Part shown: piece by piece, positions 1 through 12,100 of the stretch | Layout: every line of letters starts with the position of its first letter | How positions within the stretch are numbered: position 1 is the stretch's first letter | Source of the DNA: Gracilaria domingensis | Lineage: Eukaryota > Rhodophyta > Florideophyceae > Gracilariales > Gracilariaceae | Length of the DNA stretch: 64,000 bases | Direction: 5' to 3' | Assembly (NCBI GenBank): GCA_022539475.1 | Contig: VCMS01000067.1 | Location: 124,001 to 188,000, forward strand | Program-made: the position numbers and the translations under genes | The notes under the pieces: generated by a model | Seen by the model: the letters and a program-made list of their open reading frames with translations, nothing else | Told to the model about the DNA's origin: nothing | Database searches by the model: none

Positions 1-1
1 C

Positions 2-1389
2 CCAGCGCCGCAACGAGCCTTCCTGAAGGCGTATATGGCCAAGCTCGTTGAGCTAGGAATATTTGTGCCGAACCCTCATGCGGATTGGCAGGCAGCGCCG
101 TTGCTAGTCCCAAAAGTAGGTTCAAAAGCCAAGTTTCGGTGTGCAATAGACCTGCGTCCGGTGAACGCGGCTACCATTAATCAATCATGGGCGATGCCTC
201 ATCTCGACTCCGAAGTTCAGGACTTTGCCGGAAGCCGCTGCTTCGCGGTTATTGATTCCCACATGGGTACTGGCAGCTTCCGCTGCACCCAGAGTCATAC
301 ACAGCGTGTGGTGTGGTTTGTCCGGACGGAACATACTCATCTACTCGAGTAATTCCAGGGCTAACCAACGCAGGTGCGCATTTTCAGTCATCCGTGGAAC
401 CGTTATTCGAGGATCTAAGGGCCAACCTGAAGGCTTGGATAGACGACTTTAACCTCCACGCAAAGAATGAAAACCTTTTACTCTCGGTGATGCGGCGTTT
501 CTTTGAAATCTGCAGAGAGTACGGGCTGTTTATTTCCGCGAAGAAGAGTAAGTTTTTCGCCAAGGAAATCAAGTGGTGCGGGAGACGGGTCAATGGCGAT
601 GGCTACACGATGGACCCATCTAATGTTGAGGGTCTACGCGATATGCAAATGCCACAAACCGCAGATGAGTTGTGTGAATTCATACACTGTTGCCGGTGGA
701 TGGCTACTGCAATCCCTGACTTTGATCGGCGCGTGGCACCACTGACGAATGTCCTAGAGGAAGCATACAAGAAGGCCGGCAGGAGAAAGAAGCGTGCCAT
801 AAAGGGCATAGCATTACAATCTCTGCCTTGGGGCCGTGTACAAGAGAAAGCCTTCTCAGAGATACAAGACAGTCTCTGTAATGCTGTGCAGCTTTCCTAT
901 CCAAGGAAAGGCAATGTTATCTGTGTCTTCACAGATGCTTCAAATAATCATTGGTCAAGTGTGGTGACTCAAACGGACCCGAAAATGCTTACTAAACCAT
1001 TTGCAGAGCAGCAGCACGAGCCGCTGGCTTTCTTGGGAGGTACATTCAAAGGGGCTCAGAAAAACTGGAGCACATATGAGCAAGAAGGTTTTGCTATCGT
1101 CAAGACGTTTGACAAGTTGGACTACTTGTTCTTGGACGAGCATCCTGTGCACGTTTTTACATATCACAAGAACCTTTTGTTCGTGTTCGCACCCTATGCG
1201 ATGCAGCCTACGATCGGTCACCATATCGTGGCAAAGGTGCAGCGATGGGCAGTTTTTCTTTCGCGTTTTGAGTACGTCATCGAGCATATTCCGGGGCATG
1301 AGAATATATTCGCAGATATGCTTACCCGGTGGACAAAGGGCTACCGAAGAAAGACCTTGACCACGAGTAAGATCTTTAGTCTGGTGTAA
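2..1389 (+). pseudogene. gypsy reverse transcriptase-RNase H, frameshifted
   Basis: The first frame is open from base 2 and carries the start of the RT domain (FRCAIDLRPVN at about 150-185). At 266-268 the reading moves to another frame, consistent with loss of one base, and continues to 1389. The catalytic aspartates appear as WIDDF at about 438-452. RNase H follows with FTDAS (about 929-943) and its C-terminal IPGHENIFADMLTRW (about 1289-1333). The RNase H site usually written TDH reads TYH at about 1159-1167, so a catalytic Asp is lost. The frame ends in TAA at 1387-1389 before the integrase. With three kinds of damage this copy cannot make a working polyprotein. Confidence 0.85.
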
Positions 1390-1422
1390 TCGGCTGCCCA
1401 GATTGCACCACCCACGAACAAG

Positions 1423-2865
1423 GTGGAATGGCCTGGTGTCGAAGAGTTTCGCTTGGCACAGGCTACGCATAGAGCTCCAGCGTACCTCAAGAGAGGAAAA
1501 GACAATTTACTGCATGACGGTCCGCTAATATGGATTCCTTCTGAGGCTACCGAGCTAAAGTTAAAGGTTCTAATCCTTTCTCACTGCGGCAGTATTGGAC
1601 ACCGCGGCGCGAATGCCACGGAAAGCATCATTCGTGAGAACTTCAAGTGGAATGGCATGTCGGCGGACATTCAAGACTTCGTGCGAGGCTGCTTGTAGTG
1701 ACTAGTGACGAGATCCGGTGAGGTTGTTCCTAGACCCCTAGGTTCAGGCCTGCACGGTGAACGGCCCAACGAGGTAATTCACTTCGATTTCATCTACCTC
1801 GGAGAGAGCGTAAGTGAGATGAAGTATGCCTTGATCATACGGGATGATCTGAGCTCATTCACTTGGCTATGGCCTACTGCAGAAGCGATGAGTGAAGCCG
1901 CCGCTGACGCTATCGCTACGTGGGTCGCGACATTTGGAGTCATGGAGTATATGGTTTCTGACCAGGGCTCACACTTCAAGAATGAATTGTTTCGCCTTCT
2001 AGCCGAGATGTTGAAAATCAGCCACCATTTTACGACAGCGTACTGTCCATGGGCAAATGGGTCGGTCGAAAAAATATGTCGGGAGGTGAAACGCGCTTGT
2101 TTAGCAGTGCTACACGAGTTCCGTTTGTCCGCAAAGGACTGGCCTGCTGTGCTAGAATGTGTTCAAAGCATACTGAACCAAGCGCCGCTGAAACGACTTG
2201 GAGTGCGTAAGAAGGGTACGGGTGTTTTCCGTACACCATTGGAAGTGTTCACGGGACACAAGCCAAGCCGACCACTGCTACAAGCGTTGCCGATCGAAAA
2301 GTATCTGACGCTGCTAAACCTATCAGAGGTCCGCGCAAGGCAGTTAGTTGAAGTCGAGAAGATGCAGAGCGCACTAGACGACATGCACAGGGAAGTTAGT
2401 GACAGTGTTTCAAAGCGTCGAAAGCAAGCAATTAAACGACAAAACGCACGCACGAATGTGAGCGCCCGCCAATTCGAGATAGGTGACTACGTTCTGGTGC
2501 AAAAGGCTCAGAAGCATGGGCATAAACTCCAATTTCGATGGAGAGGACCACGTCAGATTACCGGAACAAAGTCACCATGGGTTTATGAAGTTAAGGACTC
2601 AATGAAGGGTAAGAAAGAACTGGCGCATGCGCGAAGAATAATCCGCTACCGCGTGGCATTAGACAACGAGGAAGTAGATCCGCAGTTGTTAGAATTTGCC
2701 GAGCACTCTGAGACAACATATCAGAATGCCAAAGGATTACGCGGCATACGTAGCCAGGAAGGTCAGATCGAAATATTGGTGGAGTGGCAAGGATTACCCG
2801 ATCAAGTGGATCAAACATGGGAACCACTAGCTGTTGTATTTGAAGACTTGCCGGGGATCCTATAG
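1423..2865 (+). pseudogene. gypsy integrase with C-terminal chromodomain, two internal stops
   Basis: The integrase zinc-binding region (HCGSIGHRG..., about 1582-1695) runs into TAG TGA at 1696-1701, exactly where the closing Cys of the HHCC finger is expected. The same frame then continues with a DDE core: HFDF at about 1780, SDQGSHF at about 1957 and the Glu in VEKICREV at about 2065. It ends with a chromodomain (ILVEWQGL and TWEPL, about 2772-2826). In known chromoviruses the chromodomain directs integration to heterochromatin by reading methylated H3K9. Frame and spacing agree with the preceding RT-RNase H frame, so both are pieces of one pol gene. Confidence 0.85.
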
Positions 2866-4419
2866 AACTACCTTTGGACTGCAGGAAATAGAAACCTCAA
2901 GGCCAAAGCGCGCAAGCTCCGTAACTTAGATCACTGAAGCTTCCATCTGCTACTGTGCGAACTTCATTGGGCCGTGTTGTGAGATACAGAGTTTATGGCG
3001 GCTAACGGTATCAGCACATGAATTGCTGAGGTTCTACTCAAAAGTCGCAGACTGTGGTACGGTGTCTGTTCAATTCTAATGCCACCAAAGGTCGTGTAAT
3101 GTCGACAGAAGATAAGACGTCTGTCGAGCAAAGGAAAGGCCGGTTCATCGAGCCAGAGCCGGAGTGCCCATTCTGTGTTTTGCCTGTCGTGAGAGCGTTT
3201 GGTGCTGCGTGAGTTGCAACAATCCGCGGCACGTACCAAGGTTGCTATAGCGTTTTGTTCAGCAGTGAAAACATTTTGGGACATTTTGTGAAGTGTTGAT
3301 TGTGGTTTTCTTTAGTTGTGGAAGCAAAGTGGAAAGGCTTGTGATCGGTGACGATCATTGGAGAACGGATGTTTGAGCAGGACTCTTTTTGTGCGTACGA
3401 TTTGTATTTTGGCGCCAAATGCATGCGTTGTGTTTCCGGAAATGCCTTCAAAGGTTTCCACATTTCTAGAAAATGTCCAATGTTTTTATGGAAAGATTGT
3501 GGACGAATCGAGAAATGCTCCGTGTCCACGTTGCGTTTTGTCTGTCTTTATGTGGAAAGGCCCTTAACGTTCACGCTGTGTTTAGACCCCGCCTGAGACT
3601 CTTATGTGCACAACGATATGAAGGAGAAAATTGATATTCATTGGCCAGTAATTTCTGAAGTTTCGGCGAGAATGTGAGTGTAGATTTCTTGTGGTTGAAG
3701 ACGCGTTAATTAGCAGTTCTTGTACTCGAAGTCACGAAGAATAAAGAGAAGCTGATGAAAAGTTAGAGAAACGACGAAGATAGTGTAGGAGAAAAAGCGA
3801 GCGTGATGCTGACGTTCCAAGCAGAGGCGACATGCAAACCTCATGAGCTTCTATGACCGTAACGACCGTGAACTTGAAGCGCATAGTAGTCTGGTTTTAT
3901 GATACTCTGTTGTAATCTGTCATGCACTTTGCATGTGACCGTGCGGGATTGTCCAGGCTTTCTCTTTGTCAAGTTGCCCCTTTGACTTTTCTTGGCAGAC
4001 CCCATTGCTCCCGTAAACGAGAGAGGAGTCATCACAATGACGCAGGATGAATTAAATGCTTTTCATTTTGCATTTCTTACGATTCCGAGACACACAGACC
4101 ACATTTATAGTCTGCGGGTTTATTCCCATTTCATCTGAGGTAAGGATAGAAGGCTACCCTCTACCCATTATACACATCATCACCATCATACAAGCAGTGA
4201 CAGATGCCCCTACCATCAGGAAGTTCCATCGCGTGCTTCACCTTGAGAAAACATTTGGCAGCTCCAATTTTTTCCCCGAGAACAAACTTTGTGCAAAGGT
4301 ACTGTACCGTTGCAGAGCTGCTTTATTGGAGCTGTCTCGTTTGGTCGCAGGGTATCAGATCGTCACCTCAGGTGCGCCCCACGGCATCTCGAACTCCTTA
4401 CGGCAGACATATTGCTACT
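2866..4419. other. Intergenic stretch between gypsy pol and TRM10
   Basis: No ORF here resembles a known protein. The first part may be the untranslated 3' end or LTR of the gypsy element, but no TG..CA-bounded repeat is evident. The last few hundred bases should contain the TRM10 promoter and 5' UTR. The TRM10 frame is open back to 4204 without stops, so part of this may be leader sequence. Confidence 0.5.
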
Positions 4420-5340
4420 ATGGGCGCAACGTTCAGTCAGCTGTTTCGTCCCAATGAACAAGGAACGGAGCTACTCAATTCTGACCAGGAAACTGCTCCA
4501 CAAGATCGACCTCAAGAACAGCTGTCTAAGAAGGCCAGAAAGAAGATTGCTCGGGAACGGCGTCTACAAGAGCGAAAAGAAGTGCGCAAGGCTAAGAGAC
4601 GTGAGTTGAAGGTGAAAGAGAAGATACGGAAACGTCAGGAGAGGGAGGAGGCCTTGAAACACTTTACGGCTGATCAGCGAGAAGAACTCCTTCGCGAGAG
4701 AGTTGAACATATGAGAGCTGGGCGAGCAGCGGAAAGGGCGAAGAAGGCCCATGTACGAGATATTCTAGTGAATGAGTCAAAGTATAACGTCTGTATTGAT
4801 CTGGGCTGGAACTCGCAAATGTTCGAGAAAGAGCGAAAGAGTTTAGCTCGGCAGCTGGCATACTCGTACAGTACGCTGCGAAAGTGCGCTGAAGAAGGGC
4901 GAACGCCTTTGCGTCTTTCGATTGTTGGAATCGACAAAGACATCAAGCCTATCCTTTCTTTCGCTGCCCAAGGATGGGAGTCATGGCCACTCCAGCTCTG
5001 TGAGAAAAGTTTGGAGCTCGTACATGACAGAAGAAGGCTTGTGTACCTTACTCACGACGCCGAAGATGTTCTGGAGACATTGAACACTTCTGATATATAT
5101 GTTATTGGTGGTCTTGTGGATAGAAATCGATTAAAGGGTGCCACACGCCTAAAAGCGGAGAGTTTGTCGATTCGTTCGGCTAGATTGAACTTAGATGCGA
5201 ACATATCTATACAGCACGGTACGCCTGTTCTAACTGTTAATCACTGCGTAGAAATTTTGCTTCATGTTGCCAACGGAACATCTTGGAAAGATGCGTACAT
5301 GCGGGTACTTCCTGAACGTAAGGGAATAAAGAGCTGTTAA
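4420..5340 (+). CDS. TRM10: tRNA (guanine/adenine-9-N1) methyltransferase, TRM10 family
   Basis: 306 residues. TRM10 enzymes are SPOUT-fold methyltransferases that put a methyl group from S-adenosylmethionine on N1 of purine 9 of tRNA. The N-terminal third is a Lys/Arg/Glu-rich helix (KKARKKIARERRLQERK at about residues 30-46), typical of the tRNA-binding extension of eukaryotic Trm10. The catalytic domain follows (CIDLGWNSQM...), with the signature YVIGGLVDRNRLKG at about residues 226-239; its Asp is the proposed general base and the loop forms the SAM-binding knot. I chose the ATG at 4420 because family similarity begins after it; the frame is open upstream to 4204, giving 72 more residues without similarity. 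No intron is needed. Confidence 0.9.
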   Translation: MGATFSQLFRPNEQGTELLNSDQETAPQDRPQEQLSKKARKKIARERRLQERKEVRKAKRRELKVKEKIRKRQEREEALKHFTADQREELLRERVEHMRAGRAAERAKKAHVRDILVNESKYNVCIDLGWNSQMFEKERKSLARQLAYSYSTLRKCAEEGRTPLRLSIVGIDKDIKPILSFAAQGWESWPLQLCEKSLELVHDRRRLVYLTHDAEDVLETLNTSDIYVIGGLVDRNRLKGATRLKAESLSIRSARLNLDANISIQHGTPVLTVNHCVEILLHVANGTSWKDAYMRVLPERKGIKSC

Positions 5341-6521
5341 GGCCTTCTATGTTTCACGGAAAGAGGAACATGAATCCGCAGTGAACGCTCAATATTCGAC
5401 CCAGGATGTCGTTGAACACGCCAGAACGCTCGTTCTGGTCGTCGGGCGCCTTGGCGGATCTGAGCACCAAGTCATTAAAAGAGCTGCACTTGAGCCTCCG
5501 GATAGTGGTTTTGCAGGGGTTTCTGCGAAAGGACTACGTATTTACAAGCTACGGACTGGTTCCTTCCCGTGATCTCACCGAGATTATCAGTGACACGCTT
5601 CGCAAGGCGGTTGGACTCAACAGTAGTCTATCTTGCTTTCGTACCCAATTGCCTAAGTCAAAAACCTTCTTCTCTGCTCCAACATCTTTCTCGTCCCCGC
5701 AACTACACTACTTCAGCGCCCGCAGCGATGGTCTCCCTCAGGCGACGCTTACCTCCACCCAAAACAGGGAAGTTCAAGAACGTAAACACAGCATTTACAA
5801 GGACAAAGCGTTCTTTCACTGTTGAGTGACTGGTAATGAGCACGAAATCGATAAATATGTGATGTTGTAAACTTCATATTGTGAAAATTGGTTTCATCGA
5901 TGAAATTGCTTAACTCCTCTGAAACAGTCAGAGCAGAAAAAGATGCTACACGTACGTAGCTCCGCTACCATCGATACCAGCGGTAGGTTACATTGGTCCA
6001 TCATGGCTGGGTCGTGGGCGAGACTCGTCCAGCGATTGCTCGAGTGTCCACAGGTTCGACGAGTAATTAACGGAACGCGCTCAAAATAAAGAAGAGGTCC
6101 ACAGTTTCGACTCCACGAGTACAAACGTACCAAGGATACCAGTTTGGCACCCAATGACTTATCCTTCCCTTTGGTAGTTACGAGTTGTCCTTACCTTTGA
6201 TAGTAACTAAGGATAACTCGCTACTTTAAATTATTCGATAGATTCGAAAATGTCTCGATACAGAGTCCGTATTATTCTATCTGTACAGTATTACTAGCAG
6301 AATAATCGATCGATATGGATAGCGGGTCGCTAAGAATTTTTGGAGATCTATGCAATGGATCCACCTTCGGCGTGATAGTGAAGCCCAGGATGATTGCAAA
6401 TGGTTTGATCAGTCGACCACCCAGTCCAGAGATTCGAAAGCTGTTGACGTCGGCAACTTCTTACTGGTCCTGATTGTGACGGGCATTATCAGAGTCGGGA
6501 GCTGGCCGAGCGTCGTCAGAA
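5341..6521. other. Intergenic; possible short ORF at 5569-5829
   Basis: Between TRM10 and the RCC1-repeat gene two overlapping plus-strand frames are open (5406-5825 and 5569-5829). The second ends in a basic peptide (MVSLRRRLPPPKTGKF) and has RNYTTSAPAAM just before it, which looks like a mitochondrial presequence cleavage region. It opens with GTG and resembles nothing I recognise, so I do not call a gene. 5830-6521 shows only an inverted repeat and A/T-rich DNA. Confidence 0.3.
6176..6225. repeat. Imperfect inverted repeat, 18-bp arms
   Basis: Arms 6176-6193 and 6208-6225 match at 15 of 18 positions around a 14-base loop (core CGAGTT.TCCTTA and its complement). It lies about 300 bp upstream of the RCC1-repeat gene. 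It may be a regulatory hairpin or a mobile-element scar; nothing distinguishes these. Confidence 0.55.
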
Positions 6522-7793
6522 ATGTACAACAGGCTTAAAACCCTTCTATGCCTCGGATTCGTATCAAAGCCCTTCGTCAATCTCGTAGAGAGCGACCATC
6601 AGAACGACAGCGGATCTTGGATGAAATGGATTTTCAATGAGAAGGAGAAGGATTCTGAACTAGATGTTGAGAATATCGAGAGCAAAGCGCTTCCGGAAAG
6701 ACCAGGAAAGGTAATGGTGTGGGGCGGGCGCTTCGGAAAGGTACCTCGTAGTCTGGTTGGACTCCAGTCGAATATGACAAAGGTGGCAGTAGGAAATGGT
6801 TTCGGTGGGGCAATCTCAAGTGATTTCGAAGTGTTCGGATTTTACAACGATCATGGTACGGATGTCGTGCAAGAAATTACGGTGGAAGGGAAACCGAAGC
6901 ACGTGGAAGTGATGGAATCTACGCATGAAATGGTGTTGTTAGATTCGAAAGGCAGGGTATATTCTTCGACGCTTGCGGAGAGCGGCGGTTTTGCTCCTGC
7001 AAAGCAACTTGAAGGGGCTTTGAAACGTATGAACATTGTGCATTTGAAATGTGGGAAAGAGCACTGTGCTGCAGTATCTGATAAGGGACGGGTTATAACT
7101 TGGGGCAACACTAATGGATTCGGACAGCTAGGGACTCAGGAACCGACAGGGGAAGAGAAGATTGACCCTCGAACACCTCGTTTCGTAAGGTTTCCTGGAG
7201 ACGTTCCTATTATTGACGTTGCGTGTGGTGATCGGCACACAGTATTCTTGGATGGAACAGGAAACCTTTACAGCGTCGGTTGTGATCGATGGGCACAACT
7301 GGGAGTATCTGCGGAACCATGGTTAAAGGATCACGAGAGCTTCGCCCGCGTAGTTCAAAAGGCAAGCCTTTTGCGAGGGCTTGCTGGTGCTGAAGTTGCA
7401 TGCGGAGGTCAGCATAGTGTCATGCTCGTCAAAGATGGAACAGTGTTTTCCTTCGGATTCAACCAGTGGGGCCAGTTGGGTCACCATAATTATTCATCTT
7501 TCGGACCTCCCTCTCCAATTGCGCAGTACCATATTAAGGCGATATCTATTCGTGCAGGAGAGAACCATACATGCCTCGTCACTGATCATGGAGAGCTTAT
7601 GTGCCTTGGAAGCAATGAGTACGGACAACTTGGAAATGGAACCTTACAGTCGTCAATGAAGTGGAAAAAGGTCAAGGCTCAGAAGAGAGTTATCAAGCCG
7701 CTGTATCTGTATTCTTCCGGATGCACGACAGCGGTCGTTGTCGAAAAAGATGAGCATGGGGATCGGAAAACAATTGAAGTAGCACCAAAATAA
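6522..7793 (+). CDS. RCC1-repeat (beta-propeller) protein, possibly mitochondrial
   Basis: 423 residues. At least four RCC1 repeats are readable: VITWGNTNGFGQLG (about 189), LYSVGCDRWAQLG (about 247), VFSFGFNQWGQLG (about 307) and LMCLGSNEYGQLG (about 360), plus a degenerate first blade starting VMVWGGRFG (about 64). A seven-bladed propeller is the family fold. The N-terminus (MYNRLKTLLCLGFVSKPF) is basic and hydrophobic with no early acids, compatible with mitochondrial import, as in human RCC1L and yeast Fmp25, which act in mitoribosome and respiratory-complex biogenesis. This assignment is inference from the leader; the propeller itself is certain. The start is the first ATG in frame. It converges on the giant UPL-type gene across a 1.3 kb gap. 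Confidence 0.85.
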   Translation: MYNRLKTLLCLGFVSKPFVNLVESDHQNDSGSWMKWIFNEKEKDSELDVENIESKALPERPGKVMVWGGRFGKVPRSLVGLQSNMTKVAVGNGFGGAISSDFEVFGFYNDHGTDVVQEITVEGKPKHVEVMESTHEMVLLDSKGRVYSSTLAESGGFAPAKQLEGALKRMNIVHLKCGKEHCAAVSDKGRVITWGNTNGFGQLGTQEPTGEEKIDPRTPRFVRFPGDVPIIDVACGDRHTVFLDGTGNLYSVGCDRWAQLGVSAEPWLKDHESFARVVQKASLLRGLAGAEVACGGQHSVMLVKDGTVFSFGFNQWGQLGHHNYSSFGPPSPIAQYHIKAISIRAGENHTCLVTDHGELMCLGSNEYGQLGNGTLQSSMKWKKVKAQKRVIKPLYLYSSGCTTAVVVEKDEHGDRKTIEVAPK

Positions 7794-9111
7794 CCATAAT
7801 AACGCGCATCATATTGTACTTGGTTTTGTCATTTGAGCTTGTGTTTCAACGACAAAGTGAGGTCGCACTGTCTCGGCCCTTTGTCGGATGCACTTCGCTT
7901 CTGTAGTAATTGGGGCCAGCTCTGATGGATATAATATGTTCTGCGATTGTGCGCCAAATATGAGTACTGTGGATCTTTATGTACTACAACGTCCAAAGAG
8001 AGCATTGTCTCGGCGTGCACGACAAGGGTTAGCGTCCTAAATGATCATGAAGTGGGGAGATAAGGGTGCTGGTTTTCCCATTAAGAGAGCAATTCTTCAA
8101 GAAGGAATGCTCTGTGGTGGATGCAAATAAAGCTTAGCATATCCGTAAAAGAGGGAGAGAGAAAGAGAGGTTCTCTGTCCCTCACTGCCAGAGAAGCAGT
8201 GTTTCTTATTCTCTCTCTCTCTCTCTCTTTTAAGAGTATGCTATTCAATTAGGGCAGAACGGTTCTATAGAAAACAACGCTGTCACCAGACATACCAGCA
8301 TGCTTTCAAAGAATTTCTTAATTGCCATTTCTTGTTACACGCAGAAGAACGGTGGGCATTTCTTGGAAAAGCTCTCATGACATTTCATCTCTGGCATCGG
8401 AATGAATTTCTGAATGTGGTGAAATACACCTGAGAGACGACACTGTGTTACATTCCTTCTTTTTAGATGTGTGCTATCGGGGATCAAACATGGTGTGAAT
8501 CCAACGAAGGTTGCGACAACGCTCAATTTGTTCCTCTTTACGAAACCGTTTTGTCCATTCCCTCAAGAAAGAACGTCAGTGGGACTGGATTCGTTTAGTG
8601 CTATTACTCTCCTCCCAGCTTTTGCGTCCTAAGTTGTTGAATCTCAGGGATTGCAAAGCAATGGCCAGAACTGGAGTCGGCTTTACTGGTGCGAACGCGT
8701 TTCTTTCAGCAGAGATCTTCTGCATTACTAGCGTGCCAGTTGATGTAGAAACAAGGAAGCCGTCTTCAAGACAAAATCAGTCTTTCTAGATGCTTCGCTG
8801 TACGATTCGGACCAATGTTCAGACTGCTGTATAATACAAAAGTACTAAGCCTGATACTTTGTTTGGATGCCAAGACCTCATATTTACAAAGCAGCCGAAC
8901 AGGTTCCTAGTCAACAAAAAAACACAATACCAACTGTTTCGGGCAAGCCAGGTTCTGCCCGTCTCGTATCGTCAAAATACATTTCATTTAGTTCGTTATA
9001 CAGAAAACAAGATGTGCAGCCAGCCCTTCAATCGACAAAATTTCAAAGCTTTCTATCACTCACCGATTCCAAGACTTGCAATCTCAAGAATAAACTATTC
9101 CTGTTAGTGTT
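7794..9111. other. Convergent intergenic region, 1.3 kb
   Basis: Lies between the 3' ends of the RCC1-repeat gene and the UPL-type gene. I find no HECT-domain sequence here on the minus strand in any frame. It contains the inverted repeat at 8135-8243. The short plus-strand frames (8511-8789, 8867-9127) have no recognisable content. Confidence 0.5.
8135..8243. repeat. Inverted repeat with purine/pyrimidine microsatellite arms
   Basis: The left arm begins TAGCATA and runs into AAAAGAGGGAGAGAG (8135-8170). The right arm is a CT run followed by TTTTAAGAGTATGCTA (8210-8243). The outer seven bases and the GA/CT tracts are complementary, so the strand can fold into a long stem. Its place between two convergent genes suits a transcription-end structure or a small foldback element. 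Confidence 0.6.
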
Positions 9112-12100
9112 CTATTCTAACATGTGATTCGGAGACATTGCCTCCCACCAAGGACGAGTGCCAGTATTCGGGAGAGACATATCATCATTTCCTGTGTCAC
9201 CGTTCTTTGCTATGGTTCCTGCCGCTTGGCCCAACCAAGCCAAAGCCTTCAACACAGATTTGGTAACTTCAAAGTGCTTTGAAACTGAAGTGTCCATTTT
9301 CTTCAGGCTTCTCGCAAGGTCGTTTGGCAAACTTGTGCTCAGCATAGCTCCTAGTACTCGCAGTTTCGTTCCTGAAGTTACACAGCTCGCAATTCCTGAA
9401 ATGGCCTCCAAGTCCACTACTTCCTTGTCAGCTTCTATTCTCGCCGCGGCTGCCAGAGCATGCACAGCCTCTCTATGCGTGTTAGCGGATTTCGAGCACA
9501 AGGCGTGGAGAAGTCGCTGGGCAGGACTTTCCAGAGATTCACTTGGAGAGACAAGTTCTGAAAGCGAACGGGGAACGAACGTTGTTGATGGCTCAGATGT
9601 GAGACATGCTTGGACAACGTAATCCAGCGCGGAACCTTGGACTGCTGAGGAAGGAGACTTTGCAGACAGAAATGCCACTGCAGCTATCTGAAAAAGTTGA
9701 ATGAGATCGGCTAGAGTCTCTAAAGCGAATTGGGATAATTCCTGATTCCTATTGAGCGTAGCTGAAGAAACAACGTTCTTAGAAGAACTCGTGTCTCTGT
9801 TACCTTTTGCACCCAAGAGACCAGCCAATCCCCAGATTACTTCTTTCACGTTTGGACGCTCCGGCAATTGCTCTTTCATATACTCGAGAGAAGCAGGCTT
9901 CTGCTCTTGAGCTTGCAGTTGTACAGGATCGTTCTTCTTAATGGTCTGCGAAGCTGCGGAGACAAAACAATTCAAGTTTCTGCTCAGCAACGGCGCGGAA
10001 GCAGTCAGTAGAGACTTCACTGTGCTCGGAGATCTCGCGCGGGGTTGGGAAATGATAGTTTGTATCTCAGTGACCATGGCTTCTTGGAGAGTTCTTGGGT
10101 CCTCCACAATATGGCGCAAAATGGTCTTGACCAGAGCCCTCACTACGCGGTACTCCGATCCATGGAAACTCCTGCTGTCCAATTGACGTAAGGCTAACAG
10201 ATTGTCAACAATCCCAGACTCATACGCTTTCTTTGCGAGATCCCAATCACGAGTGAGGGAAACTAACAGTTGAAGTGTAGCAACCAAAGAATCTCCTACC
10301 TTCACATTACGCCAAATACGTAAACATTGTATGCAGATGGAAAGAACAGAATGCCTCTGCAATCGTTCCGAGTCCTCCAATTCCACTTTGGGTACAACCT
10401 CATTCATTGCCTTTTTAGTGCGATCAACAATAGCCTTTTTGGTTCTCAACGCAAGATCCTTGATTCTAGATAACTCTTCGTCAACGATCGCAATCTCCTT
10501 CATGCTGGATTTGGGGCCAAGATCCTGTCCGTTAGGCGAACTCATGTTGACATCTCCACCAATGTCCTCTGAACCATCTGGGAGTTGGTCCGTGGAAACA
10601 TTCTGTGTGCCGCGATCTTCAAACAGTTTGGATGGATGTGCATCACTGATAGCGCGATCCATGGCCCCGGTCATATCCTCGATTTCCATTCTGTCTTCTT
10701 CTCCATCTGTTTTCCTATCTTTCCCAATCCTTGACTCTTTATCAAGCTTTGAGATATCGATGATGTTATCTTTGAATTCATATCTATATCTTGCGTCGAG
10801 AAGCAACATACAGGTGGTTATACGTCGCACGAGCATTTGCTCTTCTTTTGACATCGTGCGAGGTTGGCTTGCCGTAATTCCAACTTGTGCTGATTGCGGT
10901 GCTTCCTTTGACCCGCGTTCCATATATCTCCGCTTGCGACTACCAGAGCTTCTCCCGTTGCTGCTCGATTGCTCTTCTTTGATGGAGAGTTGCTTGATTG
11001 GTTGCGTCGCCTCTTCATCAACGTTTGGATCTTTTGAACAAGTTTCTAATTCAGCAACGAGTCTTCTAAGCGTCTTGAATGCCAAGTCAAAGACTTCATA
11101 GTTTCTAAGAGACTGTCGCCCCCTGTATCCGCCGTAGTGTGCCCACAACGTCGCCACGCGGCTCACAGCGTAAGTATTCTGCGTCGAACTAAAGGACATT
11201 ACAAGACCTTCTTTCATGAGCCTAGCGACATCATCTAGTCGCTGCTTTGACAAGATTCCGTCCTTTTGCAGCGCTGAGAGAATTTCTACGCAAAGAAATG
11301 AAACATCCTTATTCCCGCTTTGCGCATGATGCACGATGTCTTTGATGACTTCAAGCAGTGACTCAAACACGTCTTGCTTAATATTCTTGAATGTATCTAC
11401 AGATACAGGTGCAATTTTCAATGCTTCCGGGTCCAGTCCATTTTCGTGATCTACGTTTGAATGACATTCGCCCATTGATTTGCCGGCAAACTTGACTATT
11501 TCAGAAATGTCCTGAGCTTTGACTTCTGGAGATTGTCGAAGCCCCCCACGAAGGAGTTGGATGTCTTTCTGAGCTGAACGTTTAAGAAGATCCAAACTGT
11601 CTTGATCCACGCTGCGGGTAACAAACTTTACCTTTGAAGTTGGTGGCTTCGACTTCTGATTGACTTCTCCTCGAGGCTCATCGTCGTTGTCCCTACTTGA
11701 AAGAGAAGGCACTGGTGATGAATCGCCGTTGCTGTTGTCGTTTTCTGAATCGTCTGCTGGATCCGCCGAAGCGGCATCTACCATGATTTCGTCAACTGGT
11801 GTATGAGGAACCGGCAGAGCATCATCTATGAGTTGAAGTGCGTTTGAGTCACTATCAAGACCTTCTCCTGCTTGTGGTGACTCATCTTCTTCATCTTCGG
11901 GATTAGAGGTCTGCTCACGATCACGTTCATCTCCGCTACCTTGTTCATCTCCATCCCAATTCCTCTCTTCGCTCGGAATTGAATCGTCATCACCGTCGAG
12001 GTGTTGCACAAGCCATTCAGTAGCGTGTTCGACACCACCAGGGGCTGTTCGTCGAATGGCAACTCGTGCTAGTCGCTCAGGGAAACCCATTTCGGTCAAG

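Larger units (their letters stand above)
1..2865 (+). mobile_element. Ty3/gypsy LTR retrotransposon, chromodomain type, 5'-truncated by the window edge
   Basis: Reverse transcriptase, RNase H, integrase and a C-terminal chromodomain follow one another on the plus strand, the order of Ty3/gypsy pol; a chromodomain after the integrase is the mark of chromoviruses. Gag, protease and the 5' LTR lie outside the window or are lost. I could not recognise a 3' LTR after position 2865. The copy is decayed: one frameshift near 266-268 and stops at 1387-1389, 1696-1698 and 1699-1701. Confidence 0.9.
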
